From the NCBI RefSeq assembly GCF_020382885.2, contig NC_058510.1, forward strand, positions 6,816,862-6,880,861: a stretch of DNA of 64,000 nt. The letters run 5' to 3'. This document shows positions 50,501 through 64,000 of this stretch, in pieces. The notes below the pieces were generated by a model, which was not told where the DNA came from, did not search any database, and saw only the letters and a program-made list of their open reading frames with translations. Both the position numbers and the translations under genes were made by a program. Position 1 is the stretch's first letter. The number at the start of each line of letters is the position of its first letter. This DNA is from Scatophagus argus (taxonomy: Eukaryota > Chordata > Actinopteri > Scatophagidae).

Positions 50501-51342
50501 GAGGAAACTATGTCAAAGACCTCAGCCGACTGGGCCGAGAGCTCAGTAAAGTCATCATCATAGACAACTCACCTGCCTCCTACATCTTCCACCCTGAGAA
50601 TGCAGTAAGCCAGTTGAAAAGGAGTAAATTTGATGGTTGCTGGCGTGGTGGCATCCTGATGGTCATGATCATGACCATGGCTGGTTGTAGTGGTTAAAAA
50701 AACAGTCACGAGCTCCGTGTTGAGAGTCTGTTTCATAGTGTTTGACCCTGGAATCTTCCTGCTAGCAGGAAAAGGTGATTGTTAAAGGTGAATCTGCTGA
50801 TATAAATCAGACCTAAATTCAGGTTTTTGACATTATGGTGGGGTTTAAGATCTCACAAAATCCTGCGTGAAAATGCAGTCCAAATACACAAGTTAAAAAT
50901 GAGGGTAAATGATTATATCTGTGAGACACTGTCAGTTTAAATCTGCACTGTTGTTCCAGAAACAGGTTTGAGCTACAGGCAGTGTTCCCAACTTTATGAG
51001 ATTTCTCTCCTCTGTGGGGAAGTTGCTCAGAGGAGCTGCTGCCACTCTTCATGCCTTTGATGCATTTCCCCGATTAATTATTTACACAAGACTTGCACCG
51101 TCTCCTCACCTATAATGCAACACTTTAGCATCTGCTGTCAGCTGAGTTTTCCTCCCTTGATCAAATAAATTCTTAAATCTGTCTCTTTCCTTATTCTCTG
51201 TTCCGTCTCTCCACAGGTCCCAGTGCAGTCCTGGTTTGATGACATGACGGACACGGAGCTGCTGGACCTGATTCCTCTCTTCGAGGACCTCAGTAAAGAG
51301 GAGGATGTTTACAGTCAGTTACAGAGCCTGAGGAACAGGTAG
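23725..51342 (+). CDS. ctdspl: CTD small phosphatase-like protein
   Basis: Nuclear HAD-type phosphatase that removes Ser5 phosphate from the RNA polymerase II C-terminal repeat; the family also acts in REST/NRSF silencing of neuronal genes. Coding exons: 23725-23800, 40676-40842, 42170-42202, 44609-44710, 49532-49588, 50235-50327, 50419-50604, 51217-51342. They total 840 nt, giving 279 aa in frame. The catalytic DLDET (DxDxT) lies in exon 4; [20 protein letters not shown] and the D-N-S-P motif near the end of exon 7 complete the HAD fold. The N-terminus [17 protein letters not shown], the [13 protein letters not shown] segment and the exon 3 sequence fit human CTDSPL better than CTDSP1 or CTDSP2. 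Intron 5 holds miR-26a. The next gene is a villin, as for all three mammalian paralogues. Teleosts may have two ctdspl co-orthologues; I cannot say which this is. Confidence 0.94.
29745..30085 (+). mobile_element. Possible non-LTR retrotransposon 3' fragment
   Basis: CACTGGCTTCCAGTTTAGAA translates to HWLPV in one frame, recalling the S-L-H-W-L-P-V sequence near the C-terminus of L2/Rex-type reverse transcriptase ORFs. Downstream, [15 protein letters not shown] and LKTHQ-like text is consistent with a degraded tail. The match is short, so this call is tentative. Confidence 0.3.
31796..31828. repeat. (CA)n microsatellite in ctdspl intron 1
   Basis: Pure CA run of about 32 bp, the longest dinucleotide array in intron 1. 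Confidence 0.92.
31937..32215 (+). repeat. Dispersed repeat of unknown name, member 2
   Basis: It begins near GGGGCATTCCATCAATTTTA and ends near GCATTGTGGGAAATGG, and shares its word order with 21790-22045. This copy carries two perfect TGACGTCA palindromes (32055-32062 and 32066-32073) where the other copy has one decayed version (GATGAAGTCATC). Confidence 0.6.
33475..33565 (+). repeat. Short dispersed element tail
   Basis: GTCACTTTGGACAAAAGCAT, CCACTAAATG and a TATGCAATGTAAAATGTA tail match the well-known fish motif of the form GTCGCTTTGGATAAAAGC-GTCTGCTAAATG found at SINE/LINE 3' ends. Confidence 0.65.
33775..34065 (+). repeat. Dispersed GCTAA-rich teleost repeat, copy 1
   Basis: It contains AACTACATGCTAATGTCAGC, GTTAGCAACCTAGCATTT, GGCTGAGGCTGATGGGAATG, ATTTGGTCATAAACCA and AGTTTCATGGCAGTACATCC. 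Part of the order (TTACA-TTCATC-TGAGAGG, then TTTCAT-G-A-T-CAT) recurs at 45355-45560, which shows a shared family. It is one of the commonest repeats beside fish genes. Confidence 0.65.
37556..37665. repeat. Purine/pyrimidine tract with oligo(T) and (GGT)/(GGA) runs
   Basis: About 60 bp of almost pure pyrimidine (CTTCTCTCCCC-like), a T run of about 19, then GGT and GGA repeats: strong strand asymmetry with a switch from pyrimidine to purine. Such tracts can adopt triplex structure. An ATG-started ORF follows at 37680 but stops after 28 codons without an obvious donor. Confidence 0.7.
40290..40545 (-). repeat. Dispersed teleost repeat, inverted copy of the 1.4-kb family
   Basis: TGAGGTATTTTTACTTTG, AATATTTCCCTTACATGCTAC, GCTATTAAACTACAAAACAG and TTGACTGCTTTTACTTTCG follow the order of the repeat at 1370-1672 read on the opposite strand. 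It is moderately degraded. Confidence 0.5.
40558..40645 (+). repeat. Percomorph-type repeat fragment abutting ctdspl exon 2
   Basis: GTTAGCTTAGCTTAGCACAA, AGACTGTAAACAGGG and AATAAAATCTGCCTC match the left part of the repeat family whose right part is seen at 4430-4705. It ends about 30 bp before ctdspl exon 2, so the branch-point region of intron 1 lies at the repeat edge. Confidence 0.6.
42170..42202 (+). CDS. ctdspl: 33-nt microexon of ctdspl (exon 3)
   Basis: TTCTCCAG precedes 11 codons ([11 protein letters not shown]), followed by the donor GTATGT. Both neighbouring exons meet it at codon boundaries, so skipping removes exactly 11 residues and keeps frame. Human CTDSPL has the equivalent GDQRQVIPIPS, present or absent in its 276- and 265-residue isoforms. 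It lies in the linker before the catalytic domain and is probably a cassette exon here too. Confidence 0.85.
44513..44550. repeat. (GT)n microsatellite just upstream of ctdspl exon 4
   Basis: A GT run of about 38 bp with one interruption ends about 58 bp before exon 4, the exon that carries the catalytic DLDET. Long GT arrays this near a 3' splice site can influence exon use; no effect is shown here. Confidence 0.9.
45355..45560 (+). repeat. Dispersed GCTAA-rich teleost repeat, copy 2
   Basis: GCTGTACTTGGTTAGCATGT, then TAGCATGACATTTTGATCTG, ATGATGGAG, TTACAATTCATCCTGAGGGA and CATAGTAATCCATTTATCAG. It is the same family as 33775-34065, but covers a partly different section. Confidence 0.6.
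46311..46350. repeat. Perfect 16-bp inverted repeat with 8-nt loop
   Basis: TTTTGATAAAACTGCA (46311-46326) is exactly reverse-complemented at 46335-46350. Transcribed within ctdspl intron 4, it would form a mismatch-free 16-bp hairpin. It may be a relic of an AT-rich MITE. Confidence 0.9.
46885..47145 (-). mobile_element. Degraded Tc1/mariner relic
   Basis: The order of text (ATATAGACACCTGAAAATTG, CTATAACAGCCTCCAATTTT, GCAAAGGCTCTCCACAACCT, GGTGCTGAATGGGGTTAAAA, AGGCCAGTCACATTCTGCCA) follows the left end and transposase C-terminal coding part of a Tc1-like fish element, read antisense. It is clearly more diverged than the element at 55490-56092. No intact ORF remains. Confidence 0.6.
49884..49961 (+). 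ncRNA. mir26a: microRNA miR-26a precursor
   Basis: The mature 5p sequence lies at 49892-49913 and matches vertebrate miR-26a over its whole 22 nt, starting TTCAAGTAATCCAGG. The opposite arm at 49931-49952 (starting CCTATACTTGATTACTTGCA) pairs with it across a loop of about 17 nt. The hairpin sits in intron 5 of ctdspl, sense strand. Vertebrate miR-26 genes are all hosted in introns of CTDSP1, CTDSP2 or CTDSPL, which supports the identity of both genes. It would be made from the host primary transcript. Confidence 0.97.
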
Positions 51343-52539
51343 CACACAGTGGCTCCAGCTGGCTCCTTCCTTCACAGAGGTTTCACCTCGCTGCCAGGGC
51401 CCCTGCAGCCCAGATCCCATCCTCCAACCGGTACTGAGGTCCCAGCATGGCCCCCAGTGTGAGGACTTCAGGCAGTAATCAAATCTGGAGACAACAACTG
51501 TGTGGATTCTTACCGCCTTTGCATTCTTGGACTCTGTACAGGACTCCTACTGACAAATGATCATATTACTGTATGTACATACTATATGTTTCTAAGAGCA
51601 AGACATACATAAAGTAATTTTTCTATCAGAGAGAGGAGGTTTTACTATTCTATCAAGTAATATTTTAGTTACCAAAAATAATCAAATAGACAGAATGCTG
51701 AGTTTTTCTGTTTCTTTCTCAAGAAATGGGTGACCTTTTGATTTTTTGGGGTTTTTTTGTGTGTGTGCGTGTTGAGCTGTGCTATGCAGGCTGTTGTTTC
51801 TCGTCTGACCTTTCGTTCAAACAACTGTGATTTATCTTCTCTTACAGAATGAAGTGCCTTCATTACTGTGCTGATTTGGTTGTGTTAGGATTATGGGGTG
51901 CACTTTTTTGTGCTGCATATTAACTCAAATCTCCAGAAAACACACAAACTGAATCCTTAAATTGAGGTTGGAAACAAGTCTTTGCTAATTGTCATGTAAT
52001 CTGAGAAAACAGAAAATAATAACTTCTAGAAATGTGTTCAGCTAGCCTGTTAGACCTTAATGATTCTTTGCTTTTGAGTTTAGTGACATTGAATTGTTAA
52101 ATTTGCAATTCAATGTGATTTGTGGCTGAATGATGTCATTTGACTGTAAATTGATAATCCTTAATGACACTGAAACCCCACTTTATTATTGAGAAAAAAG
52201 TACTTTTGTGAGGCCATCACCGTCCACAAATAAATGTTAAACTTTTGAGGAAAATATAATAATTAGCTTAGATTACATGAAATTCTATTTATTGGGGAAA
52301 AGTGGGTTGGGTGCATTGTAGAGACTGCTGTTGAAATCGTACTGTACAACATAATTAAAGTTGCAAGTTTGCACACTGTCAGTTTGTAGCACGGTGTAAT
52401 GACTTTCACAAACCTTAAAGCTACTATAATTCATGTAATTATAAGGAGTCAGACTGTATGTTAATGGGAAACTGGTCACTTGTAGTGACAATCCTGACAG
52501 AGAATAACAGGATGATGTCAGTGAAAAACCTCTAATAAA
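51343..52539 (+). other. Probable ctdspl 3' untranslated region with two poly(A) signals
   Basis: After the TAG at 51340-51342 the AT-rich region holds AATAAA at 52229-52234 and 52534-52539. Either could end the transcript. I find no ACTTGA word, the six-base match to the miR-26 seed, in this stretch. Two occur further on, near 53653 and 53667. Confidence 0.5.
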
Positions 52540-54630
52540 CCGACTGTACACCATCTGCACAGCACCAAACCGTAGAAGAGGAGAAACTTAGCTACAAGCT
52601 GGTGAACATAGTGGATCATTCAGCAGCTTCATAGCCAAGTATTTACAGCTGGTGGTGAAGACCAAAACAAACCAAACAAAAGAGCTGAAAAGAGAGTGAT
52701 TGTTGGACTACCAAACATCAGAAGGCCAGAATCCCCGCGAATGATAATGTTGCTCTGCAGCTGCTGGATGTGTAAATAATCTGTTTGCTAACAAGCTTGC
52801 CATATCGACTGAAAAGGTGATGACGTGTCAGTGTTTCCGCTGCTCCCTGTTGACTAGAGAATCAGATGCACTTGGACAGCTGATTTTTCCTTTAAACTGT
52901 CAACTGTTTTAGGTTTAGAGTTCATTTCTCACTTGTGAGGTCAGTTTTGTAGCTACATGAGCTTCAGCAGCAGATTTAATTTGCTCAGCACTGGTGTAAC
53001 TGTTGTTTTAAGTCAAAATGGATAGGAAAAAAGGAAAACTTAAAAATTTTTTAGCGTTCTTGAAATTATGAGGAAGAAACTGAAATTCGACCCTGACCTG
53101 AAAATGTTTTCCTAAAATGAATTGCTTTCTACGCTTCAGATAAAATCTGCATGCAGGCATACAAGCATTTTATTCAGTAGTTTGATATTGCGTTGAAAAT
53201 GAATTCAGCAGATGCTGAATTATATCTAAATAACATCCCAAAAGTATAGAATACTCAATCGTGAACTGAACACAGGAGGACTTCACACCCTTCTTTGACA
53301 AAGGCTCAGTTCTTTTTTCAGCAGGGTTAAATGATCTGCAGGTTTATTAAAACATGCATACAAACCAGTTAATGTGCAACCAAGAAGAGCTTAGCTTCAT
53401 GTGATATCTTGGTGCAAACTCTTAGCTTCCGCTTACGTAGCAGCCACTTTTACTGCGGCAGTGGATTAGGCATTATAGAGTCTATTGTTCAAGCCGAAGA
53501 GCTCTTGTGTTTTTTCTCTCTCTCTTAAGTTGTCCTTGTCCTTCAAATATGTGAGGACTGAAGTTTTTCCACATCACTGAAATGATCGTATTTTCACAAT
53601 GATGTCCAGGACTGAATCTAAACATGACAGGCCATGGTCAAAGGTAAGAAGAACTTGAGTGTGATGACTTGAAGCTGTCGGTTATCAAGAAAACTGGGTT
53701 AGTTACGTAACAAACCTTTTATCAGATTCCCTGGCAGGAATTGTGTGATCTATAAGATAAAGACAAGTGTAATAGATGTATCCCTGAACAGAAAACATCA
53801 GCAGGGAACCTCATCCGTGTTTCATGCACTGACTGCAGCATACAGCAGAAGTTTTCCAGGTTGTTCACACTTGGAAAACATTAGGAACGAAAACAGGTGC
53901 AGCGTTTGATGCTTTGGTGAAATAAAAGAGCATCTTTTGATCGTTTGATCTTTCAGTTTCAAGCTTATGCTTAGCTACAAAAGCAACTCGCATACAATTC
54001 ATTCCTCTCGTATCTGAGCCTACAATTCAGTGTTTGACTAAGAATCAGCACCCACACTCTGCAAAAACGTTTCCTTTCTTTCACCTCAGAAAGTGTGCAA
54101 ATCACTTTGGATACAGTGTGTTAATGCATCTCCATATTAAATGTAAACACAGGCTGCCAATGCCTTTTCTGTTGGGAGATCAAAGCCCAGAGCTGTAAAC
54201 CTTCAATAATGTCAAGCATTCCTCCTCGACTGCCTGTGTGAGTAAGCGCAGAATGAGAGATTTAGCCACAGAAAGCCTCTGATTCCTTTCCAATACCACT
54301 CGGAGCTCCTTGAGTCCAATCCCCCCATCTGCTAGTTGTAACAGTTGTGAAATGAATAATTGGTGTCAAGTGGCCCCTGTAATGCCCGCTGTGCTTCTGA
54401 GGGTTCAGCTGAACATAAACACAATTCTGGCTGGCTACTTCAAGCACAATCAGGACATTGAGTGAGGCTTGAGTCCATCTCAATCCACTATTTTAGATGA
54501 TTTTCTCAAGAATCTTGACTATGTGGTCTGGCTGCTTTCATTCATCCTCAAGACAGAATTTCCACATCAAAATACATTGTTGATTCAGGTCCCCTTAAAA
54601 GACAATGTGAGAAGGGGCGTATTTAAGGTT
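52540..54630. other. Intergenic region between ctdspl and villin gene
   Basis: No exon or recognisable repeat was found. It could hold a longer ctdspl 3' end and villin upstream control elements. Confidence 0.5.
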
Positions 54631-54634
54631 GTAC

Positions 54635-54642
54635 TATAAATA
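54635..54642 (+). promoter_or_regulatory. TATA box of the villin-family gene
   Basis: TATAAATA is followed about 30 bp later by a stretch free of ATG that ends in a good donor. Tissue-restricted genes such as the villins more often use a TATA box than housekeeping genes do. No experimental start is available. Confidence 0.5.
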
Positions 54643-54667
54643 TCTAGCCAGGAAATTGCAGGTGTGT

Positions 54668-54842
54668 TCAAACCTGGGTGTGGAGTCAAAAACACCCAGC
54701 CCTCCCTGCTACACGCACTCCAGCTTGCACACAGGAGGGTAAAGCCAGCGAGACTTTATTGCATAAAGATAACATCAGACTAATCTACCTCCACAACTTA
54801 CAGGAGACACCCAGGCCTTCCCTTCGCCAAGCACAGCACAAG
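54668..54842 (+). other. Probable non-coding first exon of the villin-family gene
   Basis: It begins about 30 bp after the TATA box and ends at CACAAG/GTAAGA (54842). It contains no ATG. It would splice to the acceptor just before the start codon at 57996, making intron 1 about 3.1 kb. The start coordinate is inferred from TATA spacing. Confidence 0.45.
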
Positions 54843-55489
54843 GTAAGATCTATTTTCAAAACTTTTATTTTGGTTGACATCATTTTCAGTTTTTTCAACA
54901 TCTCCTTTATCCCTTTGTTCCGTCTGAATCACTTTCAGTGAATCAGTTTGCACAGAACAGCATCTTTATCATCATAGTTGCTGAAGAAGATTTTTTTATG
55001 TGATGTTTAAACCTTCAAACCTCCATTATACATAAGGACGTATTCAGAGCTCTTAACAAAGGTCATTGTGTGTGCTGAGTCAGTGGACACTGCATGTTAA
55101 TTGAAGCAGAACCAGTCAGTCCTGTCACTGTAATGGAAGCAACGCTGATTTTCAATTGCTCTTTTCAGTAATTGTTTGTTTAAGTTTTTCATTTATTTTG
55201 AACGCTATCAGATTGCAGTTTGTTTTGCCATTCACAATAGGGAGGTGAGGTTGGAAGTCTTCCTTAAAGCTGCGTCGCTTAGTCAAGCTAAAATGGAGAG
55301 AAAGGCACAATTTTGTGATGTATTTCCAGTTCATTGGAATACTTATTATTTTCATTTGAATGAGGCCATGTCCAGTATCAGACATAAAGATTACAATTTG
55401 ACATGTACCAGACAGAACAGCACTAAACAAACAGGACAGGACACAATTATATGCAATGTCTTATTAGAACAATGCACTGCATTATTCAT

Positions 55490-56092
55490 TATACAGAAAA
55501 AGTATTAGGACACCTGACCATTTCATCAACATGGACTTTAATGACTTCACATCCAATTCAATTCAATTCAGTTTATTTATATAGCACCGATTCACAACAA
55601 AACTTATCTCATGACACTTTCCAATTAAAGCACGTCTAGACCAAACTCTTTCATTAAATTTTTTAATTCTGTGGGAATTCATACTGTGAAGCATTTATGA
55701 GGTTAGACACTGATGTTGGACCAAAAGGCCTGGCTTGCAATCTCTGTTCCAGTTCATCCCAAAGGTGTTAGATGGGGTTGAGGTCAGGACTCTGTGTGGG
55801 CCTCTCAAGTTCTTCCACACCAAACTCATCCACCCATGTCTTTATGGAGCTTTGCTTTGTGCACTGGGGCACAGTCATGCTGGAATAGAAAAGGGCCTTC
55901 ACCAAACTGTTGCCTCAAAGTTGGAAGCATAGCATTGTCCAAAATGTCTTGGTATGCTGAAGCATTAAGATTTCCCTTCACTGAAAGTAAGGGGCCAAGC
56001 CCAATGCCTGGAAAACAGCCCCATACCACACCTGAATTCAATAATTAAGAGGTGTGTCCCAGTACGTTTGACCATAAACTGTATGTTTCAAC
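55490..56092 (-). pseudogene. Tc1-like transposon relic with broken transposase
   Basis: Read on the minus strand it encodes the C-terminal part of a Tc1-type transposase, including FQHDCAPVHKA with the second catalytic aspartate and SPDLNPI-HLWDEL. The third catalytic residue codon (Glu, GAA) is a TAA stop at 55768-55770, and a one-base insertion shifts frame after the Asp block. The ends resemble each other as inverted repeats (ACAGAAAAAGTATTAGGACA on the left; GTCCCAGTACGTTTGACCAT on the right). Most of the N-terminal half is missing. It is dead and lies in villin intron 1. Confidence 0.85.
55553..55665. repeat. Second repeat nested inside the Tc1-like relic
   Basis: TCAATTCAATTCAGTTTATT, TATATAGCACCGATTCACAA and CTTATCTCATGACACTTTCC, then CACGTCTAGACCAAACTCTT, match a widespread fish repeat with the phrase TTTATATAGCGCCAATTCACAACA. 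It interrupts the transposon sequence, so it inserted later. Confidence 0.7.
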
Positions 56093-57230
56093 AATGAATG
56101 AATGTCACACCATTGAAAGCAAGCTGATTATGGCTAATGTTAGCAAACTGATAGATACTTCTTTTAGTTTAGTCGGTTTTTTAAGCTGTTTTTATGATTC
56201 TTCTTTACTTGGCTACTATGTTTTTACAATTATTACTTAATTGTTAATGTTGGTGACAGTGGCTGCTGCTCAATTAAAATCACAAAGTCTTGCTTTAAAT
56301 TGACAGAACTGCAGCTCTATATGGATTATTATATATGCTGTTAAATTATTACAGCATGACTCGGTCTTCCTCACATACCGAAGGTTAGATGAAGCAGGAT
56401 TTTGCAACTTCAGCCCAAATCTTATCATCTTATTTGAATCTCAATCCTTTCTTTTATCTGTTTGCTCTGCATGTGTCACTTCTTTATCTGCTTATCTGGA
56501 TGCCAGAGCTTTGATAATATTAATAAAGGGTGTGGTTAACATCCTGGTAGAGTACAAGTGACCTGATCTGTCCCACCTCACCTTGACACCACCCACTCCA
56601 TCAGTCACTGCCAAGAAGCAAGAAATGTTATCCCTACACCTGAAGCAAAAATCAGATTCTGAGGGAAATTATAGTGATATCTTATTTCTCTGGAGAATAA
56701 CTGCAACCGCTGCTCCTCAAGCTATTTGACAATCATATCATGCATGTGTGGATCCTGTATTTATATTCATGTTATGTTGGTAGCAGCGTAGTATCCAACC
56801 GAGCCCGTTTCCCTATGTAGTGTCTCCACTAAGCCTGTATTCTTGGCTCAGCTGGTGATAGAGTGTGTTTGCTTATCAGTGCTGTTGTTTCGGATATCTT
56901 AGTCAAGAGGCTGTTTAAGCACCACTGATTGCAGAACTTGTATGCTACCATGGAGCCAAGCTGAAGCTCATTAGGGGGATTAGAGGTGTTTCGCTGTCAG
57001 AGATCCAATCTTTTGAAATGGTTCACTTGTCTTGTGAGAGACATCTGTTTCCAGTGAAAAGATGGGGAACTTGCAAGGATGAGCAATGGGGAAGAGGAAG
57101 AGGAGGAAGAGAAGGACGAGCCTTCAAAAATTAAGTGTTTCTCTCTTCTTCTCTCTTGTACTTTAGAAGAGTTACAATCAAATAAACAATTTAATGATCA
57201 AACACATGCTTAATATTGTTAGACCAGGAG

Positions 57231-57555
57231 CAGTGGTGGAAGAAACATTCCCTCTTGTCACTCTCACAGCGTTATTATCACAACACCAGGGTACTGAAAT
57301 AAAACTTTAGAGGTATTAGTGCAAAAATCTACTTGAAAGTTGAAATTCTTGTTATTGCAGAAGTAGTGCCCTTGTGGATCTTATTGGATATTAGTTAATT
57401 GTCCTCGTGTAATCTGCATTTTTGGTTAATGTTTAATTTGCAAAATACAAGTTTGTAATATTTCTATATTGTCATTTTAAAAATATGATCTGTATCTTAT
57501 CTGCAAAGTAATAGCTGTCAAATCATCCTGGTGCAATAAAAGTTAAATGTTAACC
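57231..57555 (+). repeat. Dispersed teleost repeat, copy 3
   Basis: It starts AGCAGTGGTGGAAGAAACAT and ends ATCTGCAAAGTAATAGCTGT, CAAATCA and a short tail. The start and end phrases are those of the family seen at 1370-1672 and 1855-2222; the middle is degraded. Confidence 0.55.
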
Positions 57556-57584
57556 CAACTAAGTGGAGATAAATAGAGGGGGGC

Positions 57585-57847
57585 TATATGGACAAAAGAA
57601 TTGGGATGGGGCCGTTTTTCAGGAAATTGTGATGCAGGACTTTTTTATCCAACATCAGTGTCTGACCTCACAAATGCTCTACATCATGGATGGGCAAAAT
57701 TTCCAGCAGAAAGACTCCAAAATCTTGTGGAAAGCCTTCCCAGAAGAGGATGTTACAGCTGCAAAGCTGTCTATGTATTTGGATTGCCATGTCATTAAAG
57801 TCCTTGTCGGTGTAATAGTCAGGCATCCCAATACTTTTATCTGTATA
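57585..57847 (+). mobile_element. Internally deleted Tc1-like element (MITE-like, about 263 bp)
   Basis: The left end TATATGGACAAAAGAATTGG and the right end (reverse complement TATACAGATAAAAGTATTGG) form imperfect terminal inverted repeats. Inside, the plus strand encodes a transposase C-terminal tail (TSVSDLTNAL, LQNLVESLPRR). The catalytic region is absent. It is in the opposite orientation to the relics at 46.9 and 55.5 kb. Confidence 0.8.
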
Positions 57848-57995
57848 ATATCTATACATAGATATTATATATGGATATATGTAAATACCTTTGCATATTT
57901 CCTTGTACACAGCATTGGGTTCAGTGGAAGTTAAAAACAATGACAACAACTCTCTGCCTCTTGCCTTACATGTGTGTTTGATTCAGTTCAGCAGA

Positions 57996-64000
<6,005 letters not shown>

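Noticed and set aside
53653..53673. Two miR-26 seed matches as regulatory sites of ctdspl
   Set aside because: They lie more than 1 kb beyond the last visible poly(A) signal, so membership in the transcript is unsupported.

Overview
The window is eukaryotic and comes from a ray-finned fish, most likely a percomorph teleost. The genes are split into short exons with GT-AG introns (plus one AT-AC intron type). The dispersed repeats and Tc1-like transposon relics resemble families I know to be abundant in teleost genomes. I see no prokaryotic features, CRISPR array, rRNA or tRNA gene.

Layout, left to right. (1) 1-3.5 kb: a foldback, one well-bounded minus-strand exon (603-740) of an unidentified multi-pass membrane protein, and two copies of a dispersed repeat. 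(2) 3.9-9.5 kb, minus: a complete 17-exon glycyl-tRNA synthetase gene (copy A, 676 aa) that has no visible mitochondrial presequence. (3) 10.7-17.9 kb, minus: a second complete 17-exon glycyl-tRNA synthetase gene (copy B, 748 aa) with a presequence and an internal cytosolic start. Reading frame closes across all 17 exons in both copies, and each carries a U12-type AT-AC intron at the same place. (4) 17.9-23.5 kb: intergenic, with repeats. (5) 23.7-51.3 kb, plus: ctdspl, an 8-exon C-terminal-domain small phosphatase (279 aa) with a 16.9-kb first intron, a 33-nt microexon and a miR-26a hairpin in intron 5. (6) 54.6 kb to the end, plus: a villin-family gene with a TATA box, a probable non-coding first exon and 18 coding exons; it runs off the right edge before the headpiece.

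The phosphatase-villin pairing is informative. Mammals have three such pairs (CTDSP1-VIL1, CTDSP2-AVIL, CTDSPL-VILL). The N-terminus, the 33-nt exon and the hairpin here point to the CTDSPL-VILL member. The two synthetase genes charge tRNA-Gly. Copy B appears able to supply both mitochondria and cytosol, whereas copy A looks cytosol-only.

I did not find a new multi-gene system. The points most worth following up are the tandem synthetase pair (loss of presequence in A, near-identity confined to exon 4, shared AT-AC intron), the chain of three touching upstream ORFs before ctdspl, and several repeats and hairpins. Exon limits come from reading splice sites, frame and protein similarity by eye; no search or alignment program was run.
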